Shown here: piece after piece, positions 8,364 to 17,535 of the stretch | How the letters are laid out: every line of letters begins with the position of its first letter | Position numbering within the stretch: the first letter of the stretch is position 1 | From: Dongia rigui | Lineage (GTDB): Bacteria > Pseudomonadota > Alphaproteobacteria > Dongiales > Dongiaceae | DNA: 64,000 nt | Assembly: GCF_034044635.1 (NCBI RefSeq) | Contig: NZ_JAXCLX010000004.1 | Coordinates: 186,001-250,000, forward strand | Direction: 5' to 3' | Made by a program: the position numbers and the translations under genes | Notes under the pieces: generated by a model | The model's database searches: none | Seen by the model: the letters and a program-made list of their open reading frames with translations, nothing else | Told to the model about the DNA's origin: nothing

Positions 8364-9734
8364 ATGCAGCGGCGCAATCCTGGAAATACGGCGACAGCGA
8401 TATTTGCGGTCATGCTGTGTGGCGTTTTCGCGACGCCGGCTTTGGCGGTGGACCTGAATGAGGCCCTGGCGCAAGCCTATGCCAGCAACCCGACACTGGA
8501 ATCGGCACGGGCCCAGTTGCGCGCGACGGATGAAAGGGTGCCGGAAGCGCTGAGTGGCTGGCGTCCCACGGTCGTGGGGCAGGCCCAAGGCGGCAAGACC
8601 TGGATCGAACAGAACACGCCATTGCTGCTCGATCAAAATCTCAACTCCCGCGAATTCAACGTGACGGTTTCGCAGCCCGTCTTCAACGGCTTCGAGACGG
8701 TATCTTCGACGTCGGCCGCGGAAAACCGGGTTCTTTCTGGGCGGGCAAGTCTCGAAAATTCTGAACAGCAGGTTTTGCTGCAGGCGGTTCAGGCATACAT
8801 GCAGGTCGTCCGCGACCGGGCGGTCTTGGAGCTCAACAAGAACAACGAAAGCGTCATCGGCCAGCAATTGCAGGCGACACGCGACCGTTTCGATGCTGGC
8901 GAAGTCACCCGAACCGACGTTGCACAGGCAGAATCACGCCTGCAGGGCGCCATCGCAGACCGCATCGCGGCCGCAGGCAATCTGACGGCCTCCATCGCCA
9001 TCTATCGTCAGGTCATTGGCGAAGAGCCGACCGACCTGAAGATGCCGGAAGGCCAGCTCGACATTCCGGCCAACAAGGACGAGGCTGTGGCCCAGTCGAT
9101 CAACTCACCGGCCGTCGTTGCCGCCAAGTATCAGGCGGATGCTGCCAAGGACGACATCGACGTCGCCTTTTCCGAGTTGCTGCCGACGGTATCGATCGAA
9201 GGCTCATGGACGCGCAGCGAAGAGCAAAGCTCACCCGAGCAGTCGCAGGATGTAGGGCAGGTCCTCGGTGTTTTGCGGGTGCCACTCTATCAAGCCGGCG
9301 CTCCCGATGCGCGTGTCCGGCAATCAAAGCAGCTCTATCAGCAAAGCCGCCGCAAGATCGACGAAGCGGTCCGCGCGGGTGAGCAGGGTGCGGTCGACGC
9401 GTGGCGCACGTATGAAACCGCTGTGGCCCAGATCGACTCGTTCAAAGAACAGGTCCGTGCGACCGAAGTGGCGCTGGACGGCGTGAAGCAGGAGCAGCAG
9501 GTTGGTGCTCGCACTGTGCTCGACGTCCTTGACGCTGAACTTGAAGCGCTCAACGCCAAAGTCAGCCTGGTGCAGGCCCAGACCAACTTGGTCGTGGCGC
9601 GTTACCAGGTGCTGGCCTCAGTTGGCCGTTTGACGGCCAAGAATTTGGCCTTGGATGTCAGCGTCTATGACCCGCAAAAGCATTACGACGACGTTCGAAA
9701 CAAGTTCATCGGCACGGGTCCGTCGGTCGAATAA
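8364..9734 (+). CDS. TolC family outer-membrane protein (second copy)
   Basis: 456-residue outer-membrane channel of the TolC type. The signal peptide ends at TPALAVD. The mature part starts with DLNEALAQAYASNPTLESARAQL-like family sequence, has two OEP repeats with long helices, and the motif GARTVLDVLDAELEALNAKV near the C-terminus that defines TolC tips. It is distinct from the secretion-operon copy at 5359-6747. No exporter gene is adjacent, so it is probably the shared, housekeeping TolC for efflux pumps or other type I systems. ATG 8364 was chosen because the signal peptide begins there (GAGG just upstream); a GTG at 8337 is an alternative. Confidence 0.92.
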   Translation: MQRRNPGNTATAIFAVMLCGVFATPALAVDLNEALAQAYASNPTLESARAQLRATDERVPEALSGWRPTVVGQAQGGKTWIEQNTPLLLDQNLNSREFNVTVSQPVFNGFETVSSTSAAENRVLSGRASLENSEQQVLLQAVQAYMQVVRDRAVLELNKNNESVIGQQLQATRDRFDAGEVTRTDVAQAESRLQGAIADRIAAAGNLTASIAIYRQVIGEEPTDLKMPEGQLDIPANKDEAVAQSINSPAVVAAKYQADAAKDDIDVAFSELLPTVSIEGSWTRSEEQSSPEQSQDVGQVLGVLRVPLYQAGAPDARVRQSKQLYQQSRRKIDEAVRAGEQGAVDAWRTYETAVAQIDSFKEQVRATEVALDGVKQEQQVGARTVLDVLDAELEALNAKVSLVQAQTNLVVARYQVLASVGRLTAKNLALDVSVYDPQKHYDDVRNKFIGTGPSVE

Positions 9735-9740
9735 TGGAAC

Positions 9741-9763
9741 GGCCGGGGCGTTTTGCCCCGGCC
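9741..9763 (+). terminator. Hairpin after the second TolC-type gene
   Basis: Perfect 9-bp stem ggccggggc/gccccggcc with a 5-base loop (gtttt), 6 bases after the stop codon. It lacks a downstream T run, so it may act with Rho or only stabilise the 3' end. Confidence 0.5.
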
Positions 9764-9936
9764 ACCATCGCCATATCTAGTGGAACTGGATACGCGGTTT
9801 CCCATTTCTTGAGAAATACCAATAAAGACGTTAGGATAGCCGGCATAGCTGGGGCGACTCGGTTCGGCATGGCGATTGCTTCTATGCAGTCCTAAATGCG
9901 GTGCCGGGCGAGAGTGACCCGGTCAGGGATTGGTGA

Positions 9937-10701
9937 ATGTCGGACGCCAAGGGCAATCAAGAACCGTCGATGGAGGAAATTCTCGCCTCCATCCGGCGAA
10001 TCATCTCCGAAGACGGCGAGCCGAAGGAAGAACCTGCGGCGCCGGCGGTCAATGGCCATGCGGCTGAAGACGCCGATGCGGATGATGATGACGCGTTGGT
10101 ACTGACCGACATGGTGGTCGGCGACAGCAATGTGGTCGAACTGCAGGAAGAGCCCGAGCCGGTTCCGGCGCCACCGCCACCCGCACCGCCACCCGCACCG
10201 CCCCTGGCAGCAGCTCCGGCGCCTGCGCCGCCGGCTCCGCCAGAACCCGATCCAGAGCCAGAACCCGAGCCGCTGCCCGAGCCTGAAGCCTTGCCCGAAC
10301 CGGAGGCAGCGCTTCCGGAAGACGCTTCGGCTGATATTGAGCTTGATGTTGCGCCGCCGCCTGCGGCGGAGATGTCAGATGCCGCGATGGATGACGGCGA
10401 GCCCGTTGAGCCGATTGCCGTGGCCCCTGCCGGTGCTGCTGATGCGCCATTGGAGGGGGATCTGGTGTCGCCTGTTGTCGCCGCAGCAAGTGCTGCCACC
10501 ATGGCACAACTGGTCGCAAAGAAGCCGCAACTCAGCACGTCGCGCCACGCCTCGATCGATGGTTTGCTGGTCGAAACGCTGGTTCGGCAGGCGATTGAGC
10601 CGATGCTGAAGGATTGGCTCGACGAGCATCTCCAGGAGATTGTCGAGCGACTGGTGCGGCGTGAAGTCGAGCGACTGTCGCGCAAGGCCGAGTTGAGCTG
10701 A
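9937..10701 (+). CDS. popZ: PopZ-type polar organizing protein (DUF2497)
   Basis: 254 residues with the three-part PopZ layout. The N-terminal helix holds the SMEEILASIRRIISEDGEP motif that recruits client proteins. The middle (about 30-180) is an acidic, Pro/Glu-rich disordered spacer with PPPPAPPPAPP and PEPEPEPLPEPE stretches. The C-terminal helices (VETLVRQAIEPMLKDWLDEHL and following) drive self-assembly. In Caulobacter PopZ forms a condensate at the cell pole that anchors the centromere-ParB complex. The gene lies directly upstream of valS, as in Caulobacter. The spacer contains a direct repeat encoding PPPPAPPPAPP, a likely site of length variation. Function in this organism is inferred by homology. 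Confidence 0.9.
   Translation: MSDAKGNQEPSMEEILASIRRIISEDGEPKEEPAAPAVNGHAAEDADADDDDALVLTDMVVGDSNVVELQEEPEPVPAPPPPAPPPAPPLAAAPAPAPPAPPEPDPEPEPEPLPEPEALPEPEAALPEDASADIELDVAPPPAAEMSDAAMDDGEPVEPIAVAPAGAADAPLEGDLVSPVVAAASAATMAQLVAKKPQLSTSRHASIDGLLVETLVRQAIEPMLKDWLDEHLQEIVERLVRREVERLSRKAELS
10172..10200 (+). repeat. Short direct repeat in the popZ proline-rich spacer
   Basis: Two adjacent 12-base units of caccgccacccg plus a partial third encode Pro/Ala residues. It lies in the disordered spacer, where length is known to tolerate change. Confidence 0.6.
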
Positions 10702-10825
10702 ATTCGCTCACTTCCGGCCCATTTTCAGATCCAAACGCGGTTTTTCGGCCGTTTGACTGGGGCGTGTGGATCGTTATAACTCCCGCCAACGCCCCAATAC
10801 TGCCATTTTAGAGGTTGTCCCAGCG

Positions 10826-13477
10826 ATGCTGGAAAAGACGTTCCAACCCGCCGAGGTTGAGAAGAAGCATTACGATGCCTGGGAAAAGTCCGGGGCCTTT
10901 GCTGCCCATGCGACGTCCAACAAGGCGCCCTATACGATCATGATGCCGCCACCTAACGTGACCGGCAGCTTGCACATGGGCCACGCCCTTACCTTTACGC
11001 TGCAGGACATCCTGATCCGCTACCAGCGGATGAAGGGGCGGGACGCCTTGTGGCAGCCCGGAACCGACCACGCCGGCATCGCGACGCAGATGGTGGTCGA
11101 ACGCCAACTCGGTGAAAAAGGCATTAAGCGCACCGATCTTGGGCGCGAGAAGTTCCTGGAAAAGGTCTGGGAATGGAAAGGTGAGTCCGGCGGCACGATC
11201 ACGCGCCAGCTGCGCCGTCTCGGGGCGTCGCCGGACTGGCCACGCGAACGCTTCACGATGGACGAGGGGCTGAACGACGCCGTCCGCAAAGTGTTCGTCG
11301 ACCTCTATCGACAGGGTCTCATCTATCGCGACAAGCGGCTGGTGAACTGGGATCCCAAACTCCATACCGCGATTTCCGATCTTGAAGTCGTGCAGAAAGA
11401 GACCAAGGGCAAGCTGTGGCATCTGCGCTATCCGGTGGATGGGCAACCCGGCCGCTTCCTGGTCGTGGCTACGACGCGTCCGGAAACCATGCTGGGCGAT
11501 ACCGCCGTGGCGGTGAACGCCGAGGACGATCGCTACAAGGACCTGATCGGCAAGTATCTGAATCTGCCGCTCAGCGACCGGCTGATACCCGTGGTCGCCG
11601 ACGAGCATGCGGATCCAGAAACCGGATCGGGCGCGGTGAAGATCACGCCAGCGCACGACTTCAACGACTTTGAAGTGGGCCGGCGTCACAATCTGGAAAT
11701 GATCAACATCTTCGACCGCGACGCGAAGCTCAATGAGAACGTGCCGGCAAAGTATCAGGGACTTGATCGGTTCAAGGCCCGCGAAGTGGTGCTCGAAGAC
11801 CTGACAGCCCTCGACCTTGTCGAGAAGATCGATGACCACACCTTGATGCTGCCCTATGGCGACCGCTCCAATGTTGTCATCGAGCCCTGGTTGACCGACC
11901 AGTGGTACTGCGACGCGCACGCGCTGGCGCAGCCGGCGATCAAGGCGGTCGAGACGGGGAAGACCGTCTTTGTGCCGAAGCAATGGGAGAACACCTATTT
12001 TGAATGGATGCGCAACATCCAGCCGTGGTGCATTTCGCGCCAGCTGTGGTGGGGCCACCAAATCCCTGCGTGGTTCGGCCCGGACGGCGAAGTGTTCGTT
12101 GCGCTCGACGAGCCCGAAGCCAAAGGCGCTGCATTCAAGCATTACGGCAAGGACGTCGAGCTGACACGTGATCCGGATGTTCTTGACACGTGGTTTTCAT
12201 CGGCGCTGTGGCCGTTTTCCACTCTGGGTTGGCCGGCGCAAACACCGGAGCTGAAGCGATATTACCCGGGTGACGTGCTGGTCACGGGCTTCGACATCAT
12301 CTTCTTCTGGGTCGCTCGCATGATGATGATGGGCATCCATTTCATGGGCGATGTACCGTTCAAGACGGTCTATATCCATGCCCTCGTGCGCGACGAGCAC
12401 GGGCAGAAGATGTCGAAGTCGAAAGGCAATGTCATCGACCCGCTGGACATCATCGATAAATACGGCTGCGATGCGTTGCGCTTCACCTTGACGGCTCTCG
12501 CCGCCCAGGGCCGTGACATCAAGATGTCGGAACAGCGGGTCGAAGGTTACCGCAACTTCGCAACCAAATTGTGGAATGCGACGCGCTTCTGCCTCATGAA
12601 CGAGTGCAAGGCAGACCCGTCTTTTGATCCGGCCAAGGTTTCGGCCGCGGTCAATCGCTGGATGATCGGGCGGCTTGCAGCCTGTGCCCAGGCGATCGAC
12701 CAGGCGATGGCGCAATACCGCTACAACGATGCAGCCGGTGCGCTCTATCGCTGCATCTGGAATGAATTCTGCGATTGGTATGTCGAATTCACCAAGCCGA
12801 TCATCCAGGGTGATGATGAGCGGCTGAAGGCCGAGACGCGTGCCTGCACCGCCTGGGTGCTGGGGCAGTTACTGCATCTGCTGCACCCGTTCATGCCGTT
12901 CATCACCGAGGAGTTGTGGCCGCAGCTGGGCGAAGCCAATACCAGCCTGCTGATCGGCGAGCCGTGGCCGGATTTCTCCAAATTGTCTCTCGACGCGCAA
13001 GCCGGTGCCGATCTTGATTGGGTGATCCGCCTCGTCTCCGAGATTCGGACCCTGCGTGCCGAGATGAACGTGCCGCCGGCGGCCCAGGTGCAGATCCTGT
13101 TGCGCGATGCAGCAAGCCAGACCCAGGGGCGCATCGCCGCCTATGGCGATCTGATCCGCCGCCTCGCCCGCATTGACCGCGTCGAATACCTGGCAGGCGA
13201 GGGGCCAAAGGGGGCCGCGCAAATCGTTCTCGATGAGGCGACGATCCTGCTGCCATTGGCTGGCGTGATCGACGTGGAAAAGGAGCGCGCCCGCCTGAAG
13301 AAGGACCTCGACAAGGCCGCTGGCGAAGCCGACAAGATCGCCCGCAAGCTGGGTAACGAGCAGTTTGTCGCCAAGGCCGATCCGGAAGTTGTCGAGGAGC
13401 AGCGCCTGCGCCTCGCCGAAATCGAGCAAACCCGGGACAAGCTGGCCCAGGCAATGGCACGGTTGGCCACAATCTGA
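10826..13477 (+). CDS. valS: Valyl-tRNA synthetase
   Basis: Class I aminoacyl-tRNA synthetase charging tRNA-Val, 883 residues from ATG 10826 (GAGG 11 bases upstream; a GTG at 10766 would add 20 residues). Signatures: [15 protein letters not shown] (HIGH motif, here HMGH), an editing domain (CP1) with [15 protein letters not shown], the [12 protein letters not shown] loop that binds ATP, the anticodon-binding domain, and a C-terminal coiled coil ([21 protein letters not shown]) typical of ValRS. Length and order match the family. It is followed after 51 bases by a secreted protein gene on the same strand. Confidence 0.97.
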   Translation: MLEKTFQPAEVEKKHYDAWEKSGAFAAHATSNKAPYTIMMPPPNVTGSLHMGHALTFTLQDILIRYQRMKGRDALWQPGTDHAGIATQMVVERQLGEKGIKRTDLGREKFLEKVWEWKGESGGTITRQLRRLGASPDWPRERFTMDEGLNDAVRKVFVDLYRQGLIYRDKRLVNWDPKLHTAISDLEVVQKETKGKLWHLRYPVDGQPGRFLVVATTRPETMLGDTAVAVNAEDDRYKDLIGKYLNLPLSDRLIPVVADEHADPETGSGAVKITPAHDFNDFEVGRRHNLEMINIFDRDAKLNENVPAKYQGLDRFKAREVVLEDLTALDLVEKIDDHTLMLPYGDRSNVVIEPWLTDQWYCDAHALAQPAIKAVETGKTVFVPKQWENTYFEWMRNIQPWCISRQLWWGHQIPAWFGPDGEVFVALDEPEAKGAAFKHYGKDVELTRDPDVLDTWFSSALWPFSTLGWPAQTPELKRYYPGDVLVTGFDIIFFWVARMMMMGIHFMGDVPFKTVYIHALVRDEHGQKMSKSKGNVIDPLDIIDKYGCDALRFTLTALAAQGRDIKMSEQRVEGYRNFATKLWNATRFCLMNECKADPSFDPAKVSAAVNRWMIGRLAACAQAIDQAMAQYRYNDAAGALYRCIWNEFCDWYVEFTKPIIQGDDERLKAETRACTAWVLGQLLHLLHPFMPFITEELWPQLGEANTSLLIGEPWPDFSKLSLDAQAGADLDWVIRLVSEIRTLRAEMNVPPAAQVQILLRDAASQTQGRIAAYGDLIRRLARIDRVEYLAGEGPKGAAQIVLDEATILLPLAGVIDVEKERARLKKDLDKAAGEADKIARKLGNEQFVAKADPEVVEEQRLRLAEIEQTRDKLAQAMARLATI

Positions 13478-13528
13478 CCGGCCTGGAAGAGGACTTGCCG
13501 GAGCGCGCCTAGCCGCCATAATGGTGGG

Positions 13529-14176
13529 ATGCATCGCGTCCGGCTGCCTCTCCTGGGCCTTGCGGGCCTCCTTGTTCTGCTGCTCGGTCTGCCGGCGGCA
13601 ACCCCTGCTGCACCGATCGCACATCAAGGCCTCATCTTTTCCGACGAACTCGGCGGTTTCGACCTCGTCGCCGTCAGTGGTTCGGGCACGCTGGATGATC
13701 CGATTACCGTCGTCGAGCGCGTAACCGGCAACCGTGCGATCACGCTGACGATCCGAAATTTTGGGCGCGATTTTGGCAATCGCATCGGCTCTCAGCACGT
13801 CGCTGCCTTTGCGATGAAGAAGGTCGTCATCAACGACACCGGGCATGTCTGGCGCAACTACCAGATGGAGCTCCGCGAAGTGACGACACGCCATTCCCCC
13901 TATGGCGACGGCCTCAGCTTTGGCCAGAACTCATATATCGGACTGCACTACACGAAGAGCAGTTTCCCGAAGATCCAGCGCTTTGACGAGCCGGAGGATA
14001 CGTTGGGCTTCAGCGGCATCGAGGTGGCACCCGGTGAAGAGGCCGAGTTCAGTTTCATTGTCAGCGATATGTCGCCCGTGTCGGTGTTCTATCTCTTGCA
14101 ACTCCCGCTGCAACCGCTGTCACAAAATGGCCCGGTAACGGAAAGACCGCGGGAATGGGCGTCGACAGTGCCATGA
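13529..14176 (+). CDS. Secreted protein of unknown function
   Basis: 215 residues beginning with a clear signal peptide (LLGLAGLLVLLLGLPAATPAAP). The mature part is beta-rich, with repeated aromatic and polar residues (IYDP-free; motifs such as FSDELGGFDLV, VWRNYQMELRE, FSGIEVAPGEEAEFSFIVSD). The last part, ending VSVFYLLQLPLQP, resembles an immunoglobulin-like sandwich, but no family was recognised. No cysteines are obvious, so it is probably a periplasmic protein. Its stop codon overlaps the start of the PAS_5 gene (ATGA), so the two are translationally coupled. Confidence 0.75.
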   Translation: MHRVRLPLLGLAGLLVLLLGLPAATPAAPIAHQGLIFSDELGGFDLVAVSGSGTLDDPITVVERVTGNRAITLTIRNFGRDFGNRIGSQHVAAFAMKKVVINDTGHVWRNYQMELREVTTRHSPYGDGLSFGQNSYIGLHYTKSSFPKIQRFDEPEDTLGFSGIEVAPGEEAEFSFIVSDMSPVSVFYLLQLPLQPLSQNGPVTERPREWASTVP

Positions 14177-14655
14177 CGGGCATTCCAGACAGCTGCATTG
14201 ACACGTTGCAGGACCAGCGCCTGATCCGCCTGCTGGCCTATTGGCAACAGAAATGCCTGGGGCGCCTTATGCCCAGTCCCGCTGACATCGAGCCGCTCGA
14301 GTTCAAATTCATCCTTGGTTATGTCACCTTGGTCGATATCGAGACGGCACCGCGGCGCTATTTCTTTCGCCTCGACGGCTCCATTTTGGCGTCGTTGTCG
14401 GGAATGGACTATACGGGGAAATACCTCGACCAACTCGGCTTGCCGGAATATTGCGATTTCGTGGCCGCAACCTATGACAGGGTGATTGACGGTCGACGAC
14501 CCTATGCCTATCGAAAGCGCGGCGCGTTCGATAAGGCTTCGTTCTCCGAGGAGACGATCATTCTACCGCTTGGCAAGGGCGAGCAGGTGCAGCGCCTGAT
14601 GGTCGCCGTCATTCCCGGCGGCCGCCCCGGTAACGATGGCAAAATGCTGATCTGA
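14173..14655 (+). CDS. PAS domain (PAS_5-like) protein
   Basis: About 160 residues resembling the single-domain PAS_5 family of Rhodospirillales. Seen: LIRLLAYWQQKCLGRLMPSPADIEPLEF, then LVDIETAPRRYFFRLDGS and YTGKYLDQLGLPE, the same order found in the related protein at 51988-52500 (YWQSLAG, PDRAQVDPGAIKDLLPY, YRLSGTKVDEINGF, LYLDQLGTPE). No output domain is attached, so the partner is unknown. ATG 14173 overlaps the preceding stop as ATGA and was preferred to ATG 14155. Confidence 0.78.
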   Translation: MTGIPDSCIDTLQDQRLIRLLAYWQQKCLGRLMPSPADIEPLEFKFILGYVTLVDIETAPRRYFFRLDGSILASLSGMDYTGKYLDQLGLPEYCDFVAATYDRVIDGRRPYAYRKRGAFDKASFSEETIILPLGKGEQVQRLMVAVIPGGRPGNDGKMLI

Positions 14656-14764
14656 GGCGACTTGCCGCTGCGCGACGGCAGTTTGATAAAAGCAGTAGTC
14701 CGGACCCGCAGGGACCACTATCCTTGCGGCCAAACGGTAACCTGCGAATGGGGGATCACCCGCC

Positions 14765-15409
14765 ATGTCACTGACGTTCTATTTCGGATCCGGCTCGCCC
14801 TATGCCTGGAAGGTGTGGCTGGCGTTGGAACACAAGGGCATCCCCTTTGAGGCGAAGCGCCTGAGCTTCGATAACGACGATACAAAGACGCCGGCTTTCC
14901 TGGCGATCAACCCGCGTGGCCGCGTGCCGGCCATTCTGGATGACGGTTTCGCCCTTTGGGAGTCTTCGGCCATCATCGAGTATATCGAGGAGCGCTATCC
15001 GGACCGACCGCTTCTGCCCAAGGACATCAAGGCGCGGGCGACGGTTCGTCGTATGGTGAATGAGGCCGACAATTATCTCGCTGCGGCCAGCAATGAACTG
15101 GTGGAGCAGGCGGTATACCTGACGCCGGCCGAACGTGATCCCGACAAGTCGGCCGCAGCCAAGAAGCAGATGTTGGAGGAGTTGGATCGCCTGGCAAAGT
15201 GCCTCACCGGCAGTTACCTCGCCGGGGAGCTGGGGCTGGCTGACTATGCCGCCTATCCCTATGTGAGAATGGCGCAACGTGCCGAAGAACGAGCAGCGGG
15301 CTTCGGCGTAGCGCGGGCGGCGATGCCGGAAAAGGTCCAGGCATGGCTCGGGCGCATCGAGGCCCTGCCATATTACGCGCGGACAATCCCCCCGCATTGG
15401 AAAGCCTGA
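14765..15409 (+). CDS. Glutathione S-transferase family protein
   Basis: 214-residue two-domain GST. The N-terminal thioredoxin fold has FYFGSGSPYAWKVWLALE, the cis-Pro GRVPAI and the glutathione gamma-glutamyl site ESSAIIEYIEE. The helical C-terminal domain holds LAGELGLADYAAYPYV (N-capping box region). Ser/Tyr near residue 9-12 could activate glutathione. Substrate unknown. Preceded by about 110 bases without a gene and followed closely by the LemA gene. Confidence 0.9.
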   Translation: MSLTFYFGSGSPYAWKVWLALEHKGIPFEAKRLSFDNDDTKTPAFLAINPRGRVPAILDDGFALWESSAIIEYIEERYPDRPLLPKDIKARATVRRMVNEADNYLAAASNELVEQAVYLTPAERDPDKSAAAKKQMLEELDRLAKCLTGSYLAGELGLADYAAYPYVRMAQRAEERAAGFGVARAAMPEKVQAWLGRIEALPYYARTIPPHWKA

Positions 15410-15431
15410 ACTGGCGATTGGAGAAGATGTG

Positions 15432-16037
15432 ATGCGCTTTGTCGGCCTAGGTTTCCTCGGCCTCCTTGCGGTTCTGTTGATCTGGGGGTTCGCTGGCATC
15501 AACAAAATTCCGACTCATGAAGAGAGTGCCCATGCCGCTTGGGCGCAGGTCCTCAACCAGTATCAGCGCCGCGCAGAACTGGTGCCAAACCTTGTCGCGA
15601 CGGTCAAAGGCGCGGCGGATTTCGAGAAATCGACCCTTGAGGCCGTGGTCCAGGCGCGGGCCAAAGTCGGCTCCATGCAATTGCCAGCGGATTTGCTGAC
15701 GAACCCAGAGGCGATGCGGGCGTTTGAGGCCAATCAAGGTGCCCTGACGTCGGCCCTGTCCCGGCTGATGGTCGTGGCTGAGCAGTATCCAAACCTTAAA
15801 GCAACGGAGGGTTTCCAGACCCTGCAGGCGCAGCTTGAAGGCACCGAAAACAGGATTGCCGTCGCGCGCAAGGACTACATCGAGGCGGTGCGCATCTACA
15901 ACACGGAGCTGAAGACATTTCCAGGTGTCGTATGGAAAAGCCTGCTCTATGCCGATCGCGAACCAATGCAGCAATTGCAGGTCGATCCGGCCAAGCAAGA
16001 AGTGCCGACGGTCGATTTCGGTACCAGCGGCAATTAG
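15432..16037 (+). CDS. LemA family protein
   Basis: 201-residue membrane-anchored LemA protein: an N-terminal transmembrane helix (about 4-22), then the family core with AWAQVLNQYQRRAELVPNLV and TVKGAADFEKSTLEAVVQARAKV, helical bundle structure, and YNTELKTFPG followed by WKSLLYADREP. LemA proteins are thought to act in the envelope, but their function is not known. ATG 15432 has GGAGAAG about 7 bases upstream. It heads a three-gene group with two TPM-domain genes, a conserved arrangement. Confidence 0.93.
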   Translation: MRFVGLGFLGLLAVLLIWGFAGINKIPTHEESAHAAWAQVLNQYQRRAELVPNLVATVKGAADFEKSTLEAVVQARAKVGSMQLPADLLTNPEAMRAFEANQGALTSALSRLMVVAEQYPNLKATEGFQTLQAQLEGTENRIAVARKDYIEAVRIYNTELKTFPGVVWKSLLYADREPMQQLQVDPAKQEVPTVDFGTSGN

Positions 16038-16127
16038 GTAACCGGCAGTACTTCGTTAATCGTTTGTCGCCGTGGGGGGCCTCCGCGGGCCAGATCGTTC
16101 GAATGATGGCGGGGGAGCGATGCGGAA

Positions 16128-16913
16128 ATGGTCGCGATAATCAAAGCGCTTTGTCGGATGACGGTTTTGGCCGTGCTTCTGCTCGCCGGTCAGCCATTTA
16201 TTGCGCGTGCCGAAACGCCGGCGTTGCCTGCGTTAACAGGACGTGTCGTGGATCTTGCTGGAATCCTGTCACAGTCAGTCGAGACAGCGCTTTCCGCCAA
16301 AATCGAGGCGCATGAGAATGCCACCGGCGGTCAGATCGTCGTCGTCACCTTGCCTGATCTTATGGGACGCCCGATTGAGGATTGGGGCCTTATGCTCGGC
16401 CGTGGTTGGGGCATCGGGCAGAAGGGCAAAGATAACGGCATCGTCTTTCTGATTGCACCCAAGGACCGGGAACTGCGCATCGAAGTGGGCTACGGACTTG
16501 AAGGGAGCCTGCCCGACGCAACCGCCAACGCGATCATCCAGTCCAATGTGATACCGCATTTCAAGCGGGGCGACATGGAGGGTGGGGTTGCGGCGGGACT
16601 GGATGGCATTCTGGCGGCGCTTGATGGGACGTATAAGCCGCCATCGCAGCCGAATTATGCGCATGACGGCTCCCACGGCTTCGTGGTCCCTGATCCAGTG
16701 ATTCCGTTTCTCTTCTTTGGTGGGGCAATCATGGTGGGGCTCCTGATGAGCCTACGGCGGCGCTGGGACAAAGAGCGCAACCGCTATGTCTGGTATGTCG
16801 ACAGAAGCACCGGGCCATCCTCCTCGCGTTCGAGTTCTTTCGGCAGTTCCGGTGGCGGCTTCTCCGGTGGCGGCGGTTCCTTCGGCGGCGGCGGGGCCAG
16901 TGGCAAATGGTAG
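16128..16913 (+). CDS. TPM domain (DUF477/YgcG-like) secreted protein with C-terminal membrane anchor
   Basis: 261 residues: signal peptide (ending IARAETPALPAL), a TPM phosphatase-like domain (VVDLAGILSQSVETALSAKIEA, then TGGQIVVVTLPDL, GIGQKGKDNGIVFLIAPKDRELRIEVGYGLEG), a membrane helix (about 185-205) and a Gly/Ser-rich tail ending GGGGASGKW. These features are standard for the YgcG/TPM group, whose proteins co-occur with LemA. The catalytic role is unproven. Confidence 0.9.
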   Translation: MVAIIKALCRMTVLAVLLLAGQPFIARAETPALPALTGRVVDLAGILSQSVETALSAKIEAHENATGGQIVVVTLPDLMGRPIEDWGLMLGRGWGIGQKGKDNGIVFLIAPKDRELRIEVGYGLEGSLPDATANAIIQSNVIPHFKRGDMEGGVAAGLDGILAALDGTYKPPSQPNYAHDGSHGFVVPDPVIPFLFFGGAIMVGLLMSLRRRWDKERNRYVWYVDRSTGPSSSRSSSFGSSGGGFSGGGGSFGGGGASGKW

Positions 16914-16923
16914 GAGGCTGGGC

Positions 16924-17535
16924 GTGATCGATAAAGACGCGCAGAACCGCATCGAAACGGCAATCGCGGCGGCCGAGTTGCGCTCTCGTGCCGAGCTTGT
17001 CGCCGTCATTGCAGGCCGGGCCAGCGACTATCGCGCCACCGGCATCGCCCTTTCGACGATCGGCGCATTCTTGGCCGGGATCGTGGTCTGGGCATGGGTG
17101 CCCTGGTCCGACACGTCCCGTGTCCTTCTCACCGAGTTTGCAACCTTCATCGTCTTGCTGGCGGTGCTGGAATTGACGCCTCTGGGCGACCGGCTGACGC
17201 CGGGTCATGTTTTGCATACTGCTGCGCAACGCCTCGCGCGCGCGATCTTCCTGGAGCAAGGACTGGCGCGGACATTGGAGCGCAATGCCGTCATGTTCTT
17301 TGTCAGCGTGGCCGAACGGCATGTCGAGATTATCGCCGACGAAGCGATCGACGCCAAAGTCGATCAGGCGCAATGGCAAGGCATCATTGATGCCTTTACC
17401 GACAAAGTGCGAACTGGTGCGCTTGAGGCGGGTTATATCGAGGCGATCGCTGCGCTATCGAAAGTGCTGGCAACCCATTTCCCGGCAAATGGGGAAAGGG
17501 TCAATGCCGTCAGCAACCGCCTGATCCGGTTATGA
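16924..17535 (+). CDS. Second TPM domain protein, membrane-associated
   Basis: 203 residues beginning at GTG 16924, which has a perfect AGGAGG 6 bases upstream; the frame is open further upstream but that part overlaps the previous gene. It begins VIDKDAQNRIETAIAAAELRS and has the family pattern ELVAVIAGRASDYR, two hydrophobic segments (about 38-80), then VMFFVSVAERHVEIIADEAID. It lacks a signal peptide and the Gly-rich tail, unlike its neighbour. The pair with LemA suggests an envelope complex, by association only. Confidence 0.86.
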   Translation: MIDKDAQNRIETAIAAAELRSRAELVAVIAGRASDYRATGIALSTIGAFLAGIVVWAWVPWSDTSRVLLTEFATFIVLLAVLELTPLGDRLTPGHVLHTAAQRLARAIFLEQGLARTLERNAVMFFVSVAERHVEIIADEAIDAKVDQAQWQGIIDAFTDKVRTGALEAGYIEAIAALSKVLATHFPANGERVNAVSNRLIRL

